This document shows positions 1-9,040 of a stretch of 43,337 nucleotides of DNA, piece after piece (within the stretch, counting starts at the first letter, position 1; every line of letters starts with the position of its first letter). Source of the stretch: Bacteroidales bacterium UBA4243. Lineage in GTDB: Bacteria > Bacteroidota > Bacteroidia > Bacteroidales > F082. The stretch is taken from the NCBI GenBank assembly GCA_002396205.1, contig DGXB01000043.1:1-43337 (forward strand), given 5' to 3'. The position numbers and the translations under genes are program-made. The notes beneath the pieces were generated by a model, which ran no database searches, had not been told where the DNA came from, and saw only the letters and a list, made by a program, of their open reading frames with translations.

Positions 1-1197
1 GTAGTCGAAGAAGTACATGCCCTTGGCGGTCAGCTTGTTGATGGCGGCCACATGGCGGCGCAACGAGGCCTGCACCTTCTCCTTGAAAAGCTCAGGATTC
101 TCGGCCATCATGGTCTTGGATTCCTCAAACGACTGTCCGACAGGATAGTAACCGCCAGCCCACGGGTTGTGGAGCGAGGTCTGGTCGGAGCCGAGGTCGA
201 CGTGGATGTCGTGTTCGGCGGCATATTCCCAAAGGTCGACCACGTTGCCTTGGTAGGCGTAAGAGCGGGCTTCCTTCTTGGCGAGGCTCGCGTTGACATG
301 CTTGAACAGTTCCTCAATGTTGTCGTAAACCTCGTCGACCCAGCCTTGCTGATAACGCTTCTGCGTGGCAGCCGGGTTGATTTCGGCGGTGATGCTCACC
401 ACGCCGGCGATGTTGCCAGCCTTGGGCTGGGCACCGCTCATGCCACCGAGGCCAGCGGTGACAAACAGCTTGCCAGCGGTGCTACCGCCGTGCTTGCGGG
501 CTGCGTTGAGCACGGTGATGGTCGTGCCGTGGACGATGCCTTGGGGACCGATATACATATAGGAGCCGGCGGTCATCTGGCCGTATTGCGTCACGCCGAG
601 GGCGTTGTAGCGCTCCCAGTCGTCGGGTTTGCTGTAGTTCGGGATCATCATGCCGTTGGTTACGACCACGCGAGGTGCGTCCTTATGCGACGGGAAGAGT
701 CCCATCGGGTGACCGCTATACATGGCGAGAGTTTGATCTTCCTCCATGTTGGCCAAATATTGCATCACGAGGCGGTATTGCGCCCAGTTCTGGAAGATGG
801 CGCCGTTGCCGCCGTAGATGATGAGTTCGTGCGGGTGTTGTGCCACGGCAGGGTCCAAGTTGTTCTGGATCATCAGCATGATGGCTGCGGCTTGTTTGCA
901 TTTGGCCGGATACTCCTCAATCGGGCGGGCGTACATCTTGTAGCTTGGGCGGAAACGGTACATGTAGATGCGGCCGTATTTCTCCAATTCCTCGGTAAAT
1001 TCGGGGGCCAAAGTCTTGTGGAACTTGGCCGGGAAATAACGCAAAGCATTACGGATGGCCAGCTTCTTTTCCTCCTTCGTGAGGATGTCCTTGCGCTTGG
1101 GCGCATGGTTGATGGTGGTGTCGTATGGCTTCACTTCCGGCAGCTCGTCGGGGATGCCGGCAAGAATCTCTTTTTGGAAATCGTTGAGTGTGTTCAT
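1..1197 (-). CDS. hutU: Urocanate hydratase, N-terminal part (truncated by window edge)
   Basis: Urocanase converts urocanate and water to imidazolone propionate in cytosolic histidine degradation, using tightly bound NAD+. The minus strand read from the ATG at 1197 is open for 399 codons to the window edge. It begins MNTLNDFQKEILAGIPDELP and shows family signatures: YGGNGAIFQNWAQYR near residue 130, YMYIGPQGIVHGT near 215 and the glycine-rich GLGGMSGAQPKAG near 250. Bacteroidota urocanases are about 660-670 residues, so roughly the last 40 percent, including the active-site cysteine region, lies outside. A TAAATTTG promoter element lies 63 bases upstream. No other hut gene is inside the window. 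Identity is secure; only completeness is unknown. Confidence 0.95.
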   Translation of the reverse strand, partial: MNTLNDFQKEILAGIPDELPEVKPYDTTINHAPKRKDILTKEEKKLAIRNALRYFPAKFHKTLAPEFTEELEKYGRIYMYRFRPSYKMYARPIEEYPAKCKQAAAIMLMIQNNLDPAVAQHPHELIIYGGNGAIFQNWAQYRLVMQYLANMEEDQTLAMYSGHPMGLFPSHKDAPRVVVTNGMMIPNYSKPDDWERYNALGVTQYGQMTAGSYMYIGPQGIVHGTTITVLNAARKHGGSTAGKLFVTAGLGGMSGAQPKAGNIAGVVSITAEINPAATQKRYQQGWVDEVYDNIEELFKHVNASLAKKEARSYAYQGNVVDLWEYAAEHDIHVDLGSDQTSLHNPWAGGYYPVGQSFEESKTMMAENPELFKEKVQASLRRHVAAINKLTAKGMYFFDY

Positions 1198-1371
1198 TTT
1201 ATGTTTAATTGTTGATTGTTTAATCGTTTAATATTGATAGCTGTTGATGATTTTGGCTGCAAATTTAGGGAATTTTCCTCATTTAACACCATTGCATAGA
1301 ATTTTCGCTGTTTTGCCATCTAATGATAATTATGTTGTAGAAACATTATGTTGTTACTTCATAATTATGTT
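1198..1371 (-). promoter_or_regulatory. hutU promoter and leader
   Basis: On the minus strand TAAATTTG (1267 to 1260) matches the Bacteroidota -7 element TAnnTTTG, followed by about 55 bases of leader with several ATTAAACA-like repeats before the ATG at 1197. No clear -33 TTTG is seen. The rest of the spacer up to the ATPase stop at 1372 is AT-rich with no gene. Confidence 0.55.
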
Positions 1372-2751
1372 TTAATCCATAAAGTCGTTGATAACAGATT
1401 GAGGCAGAAACACATGCTTGGTAATGCCATCTTTGGCTGGTCGTTTCAGGAATAGAGCATATATGACCTCTTTTCCTTTTACGAATGGCAGCGATTGCGC
1501 TTTTATCTCAAGTTCCTTGAACAGCCTTTCGGCTTGTTCGCCTTCGGTCCATTTACATTCTCCAATGAGGATTTTTTTCTTGTCAATGGATTCGGCAACC
1601 ACATCTAATTCAATGTCTTTTTTCTCCTTATTAATAATCACTGTTCCCCACCATCGGGAAGCCACACCCCATGTCGTCCCAAGCAGTTGGTTACCGCTGA
1701 CCGCTTTGCGGCAGAGCCGTTCCCAATGCGCTGCCACGAAATCGGAAAAGCTGTTGCCGATGATTTGGCTTACGACCTCGTTTCTATGCAGGTTGATGAG
1801 CGAGCGGTTGGGCACCACATATCGGTAATAGGTGCGCATGAACGGGTCGCTGATTTGGTAGTAGCTCCGTTTGCTGTTGCGCGGATTTTCGCCAAAAGGG
1901 GTTTCGCGTTCGATGTAGCCCAAGTTGATGAGTTTGGCGAGCGGACCGCTGAGGTCGGTGGCGTTTTTTTGCATACGGCCGGCGATTTCCGAGAGGCGAT
2001 TGGCTCCGTTGCCGATGACGGAAAGCAAGGCTGATGATTGCGTAGTATGTTGGAAATCATCGAGAAAAAGCCTTGATGGTTCGTCGTATAAAGTGCCGTT
2101 AGGGTCGGTGATGTGGTTGGCGATGGCATCTTTCAGCGAAGGTTCTTGCTCCCTGATTTCCCAGTACCGGGGAACACCGCCCCAAATGGCTGATTCTTCG
2201 ACGGTTTGGACGGCATCGGCGTGAAGGACTTCTTGCAAATGACGGACGGGAATGGGTTCAAGTTTCATGATGACGCTGCCGCGACCGTAAAGCGGAGAGG
2301 CGGCATCGAGCACCAAGCCTTGCATCATTTGTTGCGACGAGCCGCAAATGATGAGGTTGAACGGCAGTTGCTTGCTGTCGATGTGCCGTTGCAGTATGGA
2401 AGGCAGGCTTGGACTGGATTTGACCAAGTAGGGGAACTCGTCCAAGCACAGTGTGAGTCTTTCGGTGGTTCGATGTGCCAAAGTGACGATAAGCGTTTCC
2501 CAGCCGGGATAGACGACCTTGTCGAAATCGGGGATTCTCGTTCCGATGGTCTTGGCCAACAATGCAAGTTGCTGGCTTTGTTCGGTTTGGTCGGCCATGA
2601 AATAGATGTCGTTGTCGGTCAACACGTGGCGGATGAGCGTTGATTTTCCTAAACGCCGACGTCCGTAAATGACGACGAATTGCGCCTGGCCTTCTTGGCT
2701 TAAGACCCGTTTGAGGCGGTTGGTCTCGTTTTCTCTGTCTACGAATTTCAT
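1372..2751 (-). CDS. ATP-binding protein with C-terminal DUF234 nuclease-like domain
   Basis: A 459-residue AAA-type ATPase of the archaeal-ATPase/DUF234 group. The start at 2751 gives the family-typical N-terminus MKFVDRENETNRL; an ATG at 2763 is the alternative, but it lies almost on the predicted transcription start because TATTTTTG precedes it directly. Visible motifs are Walker A GRRRLGKST (residues 30-38), Walker B LTLCLDEF with D104-E105, and a sensor-like LIICGSS near 135. The C-terminal region has a PD-(D/E)xK-like pattern, D383 in IELDVVAE and E398-x-K400 in GECKW. Members of this family are common in Bacteroidota and archaea and their cellular role is mostly unknown. It is monocistronic on the minus strand, with no defence or toxin partner adjacent. 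Function beyond ATP binding is inference. Confidence 0.85.
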   Translation of the reverse strand: MKFVDRENETNRLKRVLSQEGQAQFVVIYGRRRLGKSTLIRHVLTDNDIYFMADQTEQSQQLALLAKTIGTRIPDFDKVVYPGWETLIVTLAHRTTERLTLCLDEFPYLVKSSPSLPSILQRHIDSKQLPFNLIICGSSQQMMQGLVLDAASPLYGRGSVIMKLEPIPVRHLQEVLHADAVQTVEESAIWGGVPRYWEIREQEPSLKDAIANHITDPNGTLYDEPSRLFLDDFQHTTQSSALLSVIGNGANRLSEIAGRMQKNATDLSGPLAKLINLGYIERETPFGENPRNSKRSYYQISDPFMRTYYRYVVPNRSLINLHRNEVVSQIIGNSFSDFVAAHWERLCRKAVSGNQLLGTTWGVASRWWGTVIINKEKKDIELDVVAESIDKKKILIGECKWTEGEQAERLFKELEIKAQSLPFVKGKEVIYALFLKRPAKDGITKHVFLPQSVINDFMD

Positions 2752-3057
2752 TTGTCCAAACATTATTTTCGGCAAAAATAATGTTTTTATTCCATAATAA
2801 ATGCGATTTAGAAAAATAATTCGTTTTTTCACGTCCTTGAATGTTCCATTGGAAATTTCCCTATTTTTGCACTCCAAAATGTTCGTCAAACTCGTAAAAT
2901 ATAATTTCATTGCGAAGTATTTGCCAATCTTGGCAAATTGTTTTGTACCCCCCCCCTATAAAACTGATAATCAATTATTTACAAATCTGATAATCAAGTC
3001 TTTGGCCAAAAGCCAAGGGCTTTTGCTTTGTCATTTGAAAACATATAACAATACACT
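2752..3057 (+). promoter_or_regulatory. Divergent intergenic region with promoter for 3058
   Basis: This AT-rich 306-base spacer separates the divergent ATPase gene and the 3058-4973 operon. A plus promoter is seen as TTGA (2837-2840), a 21-base spacer and TATTTTTG (2862-2869), leaving a leader of about 180 bases. The leader holds a C9 run near 2949, a repeated CTGATAATCAA motif, and GGCCAAAAGCCAAGGGCTTTTGC near 3003 that can pair as AAAAGCC/GGGCTTTT. The minus promoter TATTTTTG for the ATPase lies at about 2768-2775. An 86-codon frame at 2801-3061 has no recognisable features and was not called. Confidence 0.5.
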
Positions 3058-3360
3058 ATGAAAGGAGTTAAAACAAAGAAAAGCTTTTTCGTCGCTTTTG
3101 TGGTGATGGCCTTTTGGTCGTCGCCAATGGGTCTTTTTGCCCAAGGCGGCTTGTTCCAGCGTGGCGTGACCGATGAGGTCCATTACGGCTATGGCGGTTC
3201 AACCGTAAGGTCTGGGGTTTTTGGCTATCGCAGCGAAGAAACGGGCATTATCGACAACCAAACCTTTGGTCAGACAGTGCCCGTCGGCAGTGGAATAGCC
3301 ATTCTGCTTGTGGCAGGTGCGGGTTATGCAGCCTTAAAAAGAAAGGAGGACGAACAATGA
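3058..3360 (+). CDS. Small secreted or inner-membrane protein with C-terminal hydrophobic tail
   Basis: 100 residues. A signal peptide ends near LFAQG (residues 1-30), a short glycine-rich middle follows, and the C-terminus has one hydrophobic segment GSGIAILLVAGAGYAALKRK followed by charge. Short proteins with this PVGSG...GAGYAALKRK tail are frequent in Bacteroidales, often just before lipoproteins of the kind encoded next. The stop codon overlaps the downstream start (ATGA at 3357-3360), indicating translational coupling. The tail resembles a small sorting or anchoring signal, but no function is established and none is claimed. Confidence 0.75.
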   Translation: MKGVKTKKSFFVAFVVMAFWSSPMGLFAQGGLFQRGVTDEVHYGYGGSTVRSGVFGYRSEETGIIDNQTFGQTVPVGSGIAILLVAGAGYAALKRKEDEQ

Positions 3361-4973
3361 AAAAGCTTGGCGTTTTCGCAATGGCATTTGCCATATTGTT
3401 AGGCATGTCGCAATGCAAGAAGGAAAACACGTCTGCTTCAAACGATGAAGCCGTAAAAGTGCCCATTACACTCAATGTGAGTGGCAACAGTGGCTCGAGA
3501 GTGGCTGTAACACCCGAAACAGGTGTTGTTACTTTCGAGAACGGAGACGTAATTCATGTGGCCAGCAACGGCGTTTATGTCGGAACAATGTCCTATAATG
3601 GTACAGTCTTCAGTGGTGAAATCACGGAACCGACTGAAGGGCAGAAACTTCAATTTTTTTTCCTTGGCAACAAGACCCCAGAGTTCTATGCGGAAAATAC
3701 TGAATGCAGTGTGGTCATTAGTGACCAGACAGAGTATCTGCCTGTGATTTCCTACGCGCCTTCGCGCGAAAACTACGAAACAGGCCGGACGGCCTACAAC
3801 GCCACCCTGCTCAACAAGTGCGCCTTGGTGAAGTTCGACGTGACCACGATTTCCGAAGCGGCCACCTGCATCACTGGCTTGAACAACAAGGTGACGGTGG
3901 ATTTCGCGACCAACGGGTTGGCCTACAGCCAAGACGGAGCAGGCTCCATAGCCTTGCCCGCCGGCAATGGCGAGAGGTGGGCCATCCTGCTGCCGCAAGA
4001 CGAGGTGACGGATGCGGTGGTCAATTCCTACGATGGCCTTTATACCGGAACCTGTGGCACCATTCCCGCGATTGCGGCGAATGATTACCTTGCGGAAGGC
4101 ATAGCCGCAAACACCAGCCTCCGTGCCGGTGTCATTGAGGGGCTTTTCTCAGTGAGTGCCACTCAGCAAGTGCGCTTCTCGAAAGGCAACCTGCAGTACA
4201 TCGGCAGTGCGGGCAACGGCGACGACAACAACACGGGCGGCTACTGGAAGTTTGCCGACCACCAGTGGGACTACATCGGAGAGACCACGCCACAGGCCAC
4301 CGACAACAAAACCATCGACCGCGACCTCTTCGGCTGGGCCACGAGCGGATATGAACGCAATGATACCTACTATCAGCCTTGGAGCGTAAGTGCAGATTAT
4401 AGTATGTATCGTTCTTACGGAACTTGGGCAAACCTTTACGACCAGACGGATTGGGGCTACAACGCGATACGCAACGGCGGAAACGCCGAGAACAGCGGCT
4501 GGCGCACCCCGTCACGGAGCAACTGGGTTTACTTGTTCAACACGCGTACCACTGCATCCGGCATCCGTTGGGTGGTGGCTTCGGTGAACGGCGTGAACGG
4601 CTACATCCTGTTGCCTGACGACTGGTCGGCGGCCTATTACGCGCTGAACTATCCCAACGACAACAGCAATGGTTTTGGCAGCAACACCATCTCTGCCGAG
4701 GATTGGACCAACTCGCTTGAGGCCTATGGCGCGGTATTCTTGCCCGCCGCAGGCAAGAGGGTGGCAGTGGATTATTTTGAGTCTCCAAGTGAGATGGAGA
4801 GTATTTACATTAATGATGTTGGTAGTTATGGCTACTATTGGTCGTCCGAGTATTACGAGGCTTCAAAGGCGTTTAAAATGTATCTTGCCAGCACAAATTA
4901 TAGCACAAATTGGGAATTTCGCAGTTATGGTTTGTCTGTGCGTTTGGTTCGCGATGCGGATTGGCTCCATTAA
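3357..4973 (+). CDS. Fimbrillin-like surface lipoprotein with C-terminal FISUMP-type domain
   Basis: 538 residues with a lipoprotein signal (MKKLGVFAMAFAILLGMSQC, lipid-modified Cys20 expected). Residues about 30-260 (VPITLNVSG...SRVAVT, then FENGDVIHV) resemble fimbrillin/Mfa-like beta domains. Residues 262-538 form the domain common in Bacteroidales lipoproteins that begins FSVSATQQVRFSKGNLQYI, contains DLFGWATSGY and GWRTPSRSNW, and ends YYWSSEYYEAS...SYGLSVRLVRD; it resembles the Fibrobacter major paralogous (FISUMP) fold related to C-type lectins. It is coupled by a 4-base overlap to the preceding small protein. A surface adhesin or binding role is inferred from the domain types only. 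A 10-bp-arm hairpin follows its stop. Confidence 0.75.
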   Translation: MKKLGVFAMAFAILLGMSQCKKENTSASNDEAVKVPITLNVSGNSGSRVAVTPETGVVTFENGDVIHVASNGVYVGTMSYNGTVFSGEITEPTEGQKLQFFFLGNKTPEFYAENTECSVVISDQTEYLPVISYAPSRENYETGRTAYNATLLNKCALVKFDVTTISEAATCITGLNNKVTVDFATNGLAYSQDGAGSIALPAGNGERWAILLPQDEVTDAVVNSYDGLYTGTCGTIPAIAANDYLAEGIAANTSLRAGVIEGLFSVSATQQVRFSKGNLQYIGSAGNGDDNNTGGYWKFADHQWDYIGETTPQATDNKTIDRDLFGWATSGYERNDTYYQPWSVSADYSMYRSYGTWANLYDQTDWGYNAIRNGGNAENSGWRTPSRSNWVYLFNTRTTASGIRWVVASVNGVNGYILLPDDWSAAYYALNYPNDNSNGFGSNTISAEDWTNSLEAYGAVFLPAAGKRVAVDYFESPSEMESIYINDVGSYGYYWSSEYYEASKAFKMYLASTNYSTNWEFRSYGLSVRLVRDADWLH

Positions 4974-5491
4974 CTATAGAATTCCCTAGTTCTTCCGCAT
5001 TTGCAATGCGGAAGGGGTGAGTATGAGCATTTGCAATGCTGTAATGAATGATATGCGGCTGTTGTACCACGGCAGCCTTGCTTTTTTATGCCTATCGGGG
5101 TGCTGCCGTAGATCGCGTGTTTTTCGGGGAATGAATTGCCCCGTTGAATTAGGGTCGTCCTTTCAGGACTTGGAGGCGGGCAGGAGGGCGCGGAGGAACC
5201 CCGAAGGGGTGATGATATGTCATCGGGCGATTTCAATCCCCGCAGATGAAGAGGCTGTGGTCAATCGTGTTCTTCAACATGAATTATCATGTAATTGGTC
5301 ACGAATGATTCAATAATGATTTGATCGTGGAAATTGGTGTCTATAATTTATGGAAATTCGTGGTATATTCGTGGAAATTCGTGTTTGCGATTCCTGTGGT
5401 TTTTTTGCGGATTTACGAAAAATCCCCGTGGATTTTTGAGGATTTACCGAAAAATCCCTACTTTTGCATTAAGTTGCATAACCCTTTACCA
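4974..5491. repeat. Repeat-rich intergenic region with promoter for 5492
   Basis: A 518-base spacer with no convincing gene. It starts with a hairpin CTTCCGCATT-TGC-AATGCGGAAG (4992-5014), then AGCATT-TGC-AATGCT (5026-5040). A mosaic of small palindromes follows: GTCCTTTCAGGAC (5157-5169), ACCCCGAAGGGGT (5198-5210), and GGCAGC/GCTGCC around 5070-5106. Near the downstream gene are three copies of TGGAAATTsGTG and two of GGATTTACnGAAAAATCCC-like sequence (about 5409-5458). The promoter for 5492 is a very good match: TTTG (5435-5438), 20 bases, TACTTTTG (5459-5466). The palindromic portion looks like decayed dispersed repeats. Confidence 0.6.
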
Positions 5492-7237
5492 ATGAAACAC
5501 ATCGCCATACTATTGTTCCTGTTGCTATCATTTCAATTCAGGACATCAGCACAAACCTCCGAAAACTACCATTCCGCCTTCAACGCGGCCTACGAAGCCT
5601 GCCCCGATGTCCTAAAAGGCTTGTTGGAAGCCATCTCGTTCACCAACACGCATTGCCATCACTTGACCGATGCCAACTACCATCACGACGGCCCCGATGC
5701 CATGCCCCGCGCCTACGGCTTGATGGGCCTGGTGCGCGACGGGAAGAGCTATTTCCGTGAGAACCTGCACCTTGTGGCGGAGCTTTCAGGCATTTCGGAA
5801 ACGGAAATCCTCGAAAGCCCCGAAAAGAATGTGTTGGCCTATGCCATGGCTTTTTCCCGCTTGGCGAAGGAAGCCAAAGCCACCGAAATCAAAGGCTATC
5901 TCAATGTCGTCCAGCGGCTTTCGGAACTGCCGACAGGGGAGGAGAAGGACGACTATCCGATGCAGTCGATGCTTTATTCGGTGTGTGTGTTCCTCAACGA
6001 TAGCGTCAGGGCTGCGCAGTTCGGCTTCCCGAAATATGACATCGACCTGAAAAGCACGTTTCCGGCATATTACGAGCGACTTTCAGCCCCAGTCCTCAAA
6101 ATGTCGCGGGCGGGCGACTATCCTGGCGCCATTTGGGACCCCGCGCCGCCGTGCAACTTCGAGCCGCGCACCAAAGAAGTGAGTTCCGTTGTAATTCATT
6201 ATACTGAAGGTAGTTATGCGGGCTGCATCAGCTGGTTCAAGAACTGCGATGCGCAGGTGTCGGCGCATTATGTCATCCGTTCCGTCGACGGACAAATCAC
6301 GCAGATGGTGCGCGAGGCCGACAAGGCTTGGCACGCCCGCTCAGCCAACGGCTACACCATCGGCATCGAGCATGAGGCTTACGGCGACATTTGGAGTTTT
6401 TTCACTGAGGCAATGTATCGCTCTTCCGCCGACTTGGTGCGCAACATCTGCTCGCGCTACGAAACCATTGATGGGCATCGCACCTTCTATCGCGACACTT
6501 TGGACAACGGCACATTGCTGAATAGCGGCGTCCACGACCTCGGCGGCGAGGAGGCATGCACCAAAATCCGAGGCCACCAGCATTATCCCGACCAAACCCA
6601 CACCGACCCAGGGCCGTATTGGGACTGGAACTATTACTACAAACTCATCAACGAAGGCACGCCCGTCACCGTTTTGGAAGGCGAGGAAGGCCGCCTCGAC
6701 CATACAAATTATGGCAACGACGAACGCGGGATTTGGGTTGTCAAAGGCCCTGACGTTTCAACCATTCAGCTGGATTTCAGCAGCTTCGGCATGGAGCCCG
6801 ACTACGACTTCCTCTGGATTTATGATGGCGACAACGTCTATGCCCCGAAAATCGGGCGGTGGAACACGCAAAGTCCTGGGACGGTTACGGCGTCGGGCAA
6901 CGTGATGTGCGTCGAGTTCCGCTCCGACTGCGGCATAACAGCTGCGGGCTGGGAAGCCTCTTGGAAAGCCTTGGTGCCTTCCGTGCCCACCCCCGAGGTG
7001 GAAATCGCCGACGGGGTATTCCCCAATCCCATTCGCGACGGCTTCACGATACGCACCTCCGAGATGGGCTTCATCGACGTGGCCGTCTATGACATCGTGG
7101 GCAATTGCGTGCTGCCGCTTGTGCGCTTCGAAACCACCGTGAATATTGATACAAGCGCTTGGCCTGCTGGTGTTTATGTGGTCAACTATGGCAGTCCGGG
7201 TGTGATGGGCAAAATGGTCAAGCTGGTGAAGCTGTAA
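5492..7237 (+). CDS. Secreted N-acetylmuramoyl-L-alanine amidase with CUB-like domain and T9SS type A signal
   Basis: The start at 5492 (MKHIAILLFLLLSFQ) gives a clean signal peptide and a 581-residue protein; upstream in-frame codons lie before the promoter. Residues about 228-385 are an Amidase_2 (AmpD/PGRP) domain with expected zinc ligands His236 (VVIHYTEG), His362 and Asp372 in GHQHYPDQTHTDPG. Residues about 395-495 form a CUB-like beta domain (DFLWIYDGDN, GWEASWKAL). The last 75 residues (GVFPNPIRDGF...DIVGNCVLPL...WPAGVYVVNY) are a T9SS type A sorting domain, so the protein is expected at the cell surface or outside. The first 200 residues are unassigned. It likely cleaves peptidoglycan stem peptides, of neighbours or self; that target is inference. 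Confidence 0.88.
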   Translation: MKHIAILLFLLLSFQFRTSAQTSENYHSAFNAAYEACPDVLKGLLEAISFTNTHCHHLTDANYHHDGPDAMPRAYGLMGLVRDGKSYFRENLHLVAELSGISETEILESPEKNVLAYAMAFSRLAKEAKATEIKGYLNVVQRLSELPTGEEKDDYPMQSMLYSVCVFLNDSVRAAQFGFPKYDIDLKSTFPAYYERLSAPVLKMSRAGDYPGAIWDPAPPCNFEPRTKEVSSVVIHYTEGSYAGCISWFKNCDAQVSAHYVIRSVDGQITQMVREADKAWHARSANGYTIGIEHEAYGDIWSFFTEAMYRSSADLVRNICSRYETIDGHRTFYRDTLDNGTLLNSGVHDLGGEEACTKIRGHQHYPDQTHTDPGPYWDWNYYYKLINEGTPVTVLEGEEGRLDHTNYGNDERGIWVVKGPDVSTIQLDFSSFGMEPDYDFLWIYDGDNVYAPKIGRWNTQSPGTVTASGNVMCVEFRSDCGITAAGWEASWKALVPSVPTPEVEIADGVFPNPIRDGFTIRTSEMGFIDVAVYDIVGNCVLPLVRFETTVNIDTSAWPAGVYVVNYGSPGVMGKMVKLVKL

Positions 7238-7268
7238 AGTGTAGGTTGAAACAATATTCGGCATGAAG

Positions 7269-7300
7269 TTGCGTTCGTCTTGATAAAATTCCTATCTTTG
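7269..7300 (+). promoter_or_regulatory. Promoter of the CHU_C-DUF1573-yajC-ybbR-coaE operon
   Basis: TTG (7269-7271), 21 bases, TATCTTTG (7293-7300), matching the Bacteroidota -33/-7 pattern. The leader to the ATG at 7321 is only about 13-15 bases. Confidence 0.6.
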
Positions 7301-7320
7301 CAACCTATTTTGGATTCGTA

Positions 7321-8544
7321 ATGAGACACACCATCCTAATATCGAGAGCCTTACTGCTGTTCATGGCATGTGTTTGCTCGCTTTTCGCAAAGGCGCAAGA
7401 CCCCTGCGAAATCACCTGCAATGTCGACATGCCTGTGTGCAGCCAGTCGGCTGTGACGCTCAGCGTTCCCAACAACTACCTCTATTCCTATTCTTGGTCG
7501 CCCGGTGGGCAAACCACCAACAGCATCACGGTGCGGCCTTTTTCGACCACTACCTACCGGGTGGAAATCCGTGAGGCCGAAAGCGGCAATGAGGTGTGCC
7601 AGTCGGAGTTCACCGTCGAGGTGATGCCTCGTTTTGAGGTGAACTTCCGCCAGCTGAAGCTCACTTGCAGCAATCGTGAGGAAGAAAACGGACGCAATGC
7701 GCAAGTGGTGGCCATGGTCGACAGCCTCGCCACGGTTTACGAGCCGCCTTTCGTCTACCAATGGGAGGTCAGCCCCTTGCATATCGCCCCTAACGACCCG
7801 AGGTGGGCCATCGGTTTGGAGGCATACAAGTACTATTATATTAAGGTGACCGACGGACGCGGTTGCAGCCAACGCGACAGCGTGACGCTGCGGGCTTATC
7901 CCAATCCCGTGGCCGAAATCACCACTGACCCTGGCGACACCGTTTATCTGCAAAACCCGCATGTAACCTATTCCTTTGAGAACCTTTCGGCTGACACTTT
8001 GGATATCAGCAACTTCTATTGGGTCCTCAACCAGCAATACAACATAACGTCGACCGAAAACGAGCCGCGTTTCACTTATGTGGAGACGGGCGACTATAGC
8101 ACGGAGCTGAAGGTCTACAACCCGCAAGGGTGCGACACCTCTTATTATCACACCGTCAAGGTGGAACCCGTCAAACTGAAGATCCCGAATGTGTTTACGC
8201 CCAACGGCGACGGCACCAACGACTATTTCATCATCTCGCTCGACGGTGGCAGCGACATGCCTTCGGGTGGCGACAACGGAAGCCGTGGCTACCGTGAGTC
8301 GGGTGCCGAATATGAGAACTACGAACCGTTGAATCGTTATTATGAGTCGTCGGAGCTGACCATCTTCAACCGCTGGGGACGCGTCGTCTACCATTCCAAG
8401 GACTATCAGAACGACTGGGATGGCGGCGGACTCTCCGACGGTACCTATTTCTATGTGCTGAAATGCCACGGACTGAAGAACGACGCAACCTACCAAGGCT
8501 CGGTGATGATCATCAAATCACAAAGACAACCCGCATCAAGATGA
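7321..8544 (+). CDS. T9SS type B sorting domain protein (gliding-motility-associated C-terminal domain)
   Basis: 407 residues with a signal peptide (ending near FAKAQ). The middle has Ig/PKD-like beta segments, including SYSWSPGGQTTNSITVRP. The C-terminal 115 residues carry the CHU_C/type B pattern: IPNVFTPNGDGTNDYFI, then LTIFNRWGRVVYHSK, then WDGGGLSDGTYFYVLKC. Known proteins of this class are exported through the type IX system and attached to the cell surface. An insertion of acidic/glycine/tyrosine residues splits the signature after ISLDGGSDMP, a common feature in Bacteroidales versions. The stop overlaps the next start (ATGA, 8541-8544), tying it to the housekeeping genes downstream. 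Confidence 0.88.
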   Translation: MRHTILISRALLLFMACVCSLFAKAQDPCEITCNVDMPVCSQSAVTLSVPNNYLYSYSWSPGGQTTNSITVRPFSTTTYRVEIREAESGNEVCQSEFTVEVMPRFEVNFRQLKLTCSNREEENGRNAQVVAMVDSLATVYEPPFVYQWEVSPLHIAPNDPRWAIGLEAYKYYYIKVTDGRGCSQRDSVTLRAYPNPVAEITTDPGDTVYLQNPHVTYSFENLSADTLDISNFYWVLNQQYNITSTENEPRFTYVETGDYSTELKVYNPQGCDTSYYHTVKVEPVKLKIPNVFTPNGDGTNDYFIISLDGGSDMPSGGDNGSRGYRESGAEYENYEPLNRYYESSELTIFNRWGRVVYHSKDYQNDWDGGGLSDGTYFYVLKCHGLKNDATYQGSVMIIKSQRQPASR

Positions 8545-8999
8545 AAAAACTGATTCCTATCATAGCATTGACCCTGATGATGCTCGTGGCTTGCAATGGC
8601 CGCGACGGGCAGCAAGGCCAGCTTTCCACCGACTTGGTGACCAATCCCAAATCGGCCCTCGAAACCTCAAACAAGCAAGCAAGCATCAAATTCGACAAGG
8701 AAGAACACGACTTTGGCACGCTGCTTCAAGGCGAGGTGGTGACCTATTCGTTCCACTTCACGAATGTGGGCAATGCGCCACTCATCATCAGCGAAGTGGG
8801 CTCAAGCTGCGGCTGCACCGTCGGCGACTTTTCGCGCGAACCCATTGCGCCGGGCAAGACTGGCGACATCAAGGTGACCTACAACAGCTCGGGCCATCAT
8901 GGTTTCCAAAGCCGTTTCCTCACCGTCATGACGAACACCAATCCCGCAAAGACTACGCTTCGTATCAAGGCAAAAGTGCAAACACCCGATCAGTATTAG
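8541..8999 (+). CDS. DUF1573 lipoprotein
   Basis: 152 residues from the ATG at 8541, chosen because it gives the lipoprotein signal MKKLIPIIALTLMMLVAC (Cys18) and a 4-base overlap with the upstream gene. Residues 52-145 form one DUF1573 immunoglobulin-like domain with HDFGTLLQGEVVTYSFHFTN and the diagnostic SSCGCTVGDFSREPIAPG. The role of DUF1573 is unknown; it is probably periplasmic. Its place directly before yajC is conserved in Bacteroidales, where nusB often lies upstream; here a T9SS cargo gene occupies that position. A second DUF1573 gene lies at 26147. Confidence 0.88.
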   Translation: MKKLIPIIALTLMMLVACNGRDGQQGQLSTDLVTNPKSALETSNKQASIKFDKEEHDFGTLLQGEVVTYSFHFTNVGNAPLIISEVGSSCGCTVGDFSREPIAPGKTGDIKVTYNSSGHHGFQSRFLTVMTNTNPAKTTLRIKAKVQTPDQY

Positions 9000-9040
9000 T
9001 CATAATAGAAATCTCAAGATTAATCTTTAAATAATTAGAA

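Noticed and set aside
52..1215. 387-codon open frame on the plus strand
   Set aside because: It is antisense to urocanate hydratase, whose motifs are clear on the minus strand; the plus translation has no recognisable domain.
1372..2751. Anti-phage defence system built on the DUF234 ATPase
   Set aside because: No partner effector, restriction or transposition gene is adjacent; the ATPase family alone does not justify the call.
2801..3061. 86-codon plus frame before the 3058 gene
   Set aside because: Starts before the predicted promoter, AT-rich, no signal peptide or domain, and overlaps the next start.
4992..5040. Start of a CRISPR array
   Set aside because: The hairpins are irregularly spaced, only two or three copies exist, and no cas gene is nearby.
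5017..5316. Possible small gene in the 4974-5491 spacer
   Set aside because: The frame runs through several small palindromes and has no domain; decayed repeats explain the sequence better.
7351..8496. 381-codon open frame on the minus strand
   Set aside because: Antisense to the T9SS type B protein; a composition effect in a G+C-rich gene.
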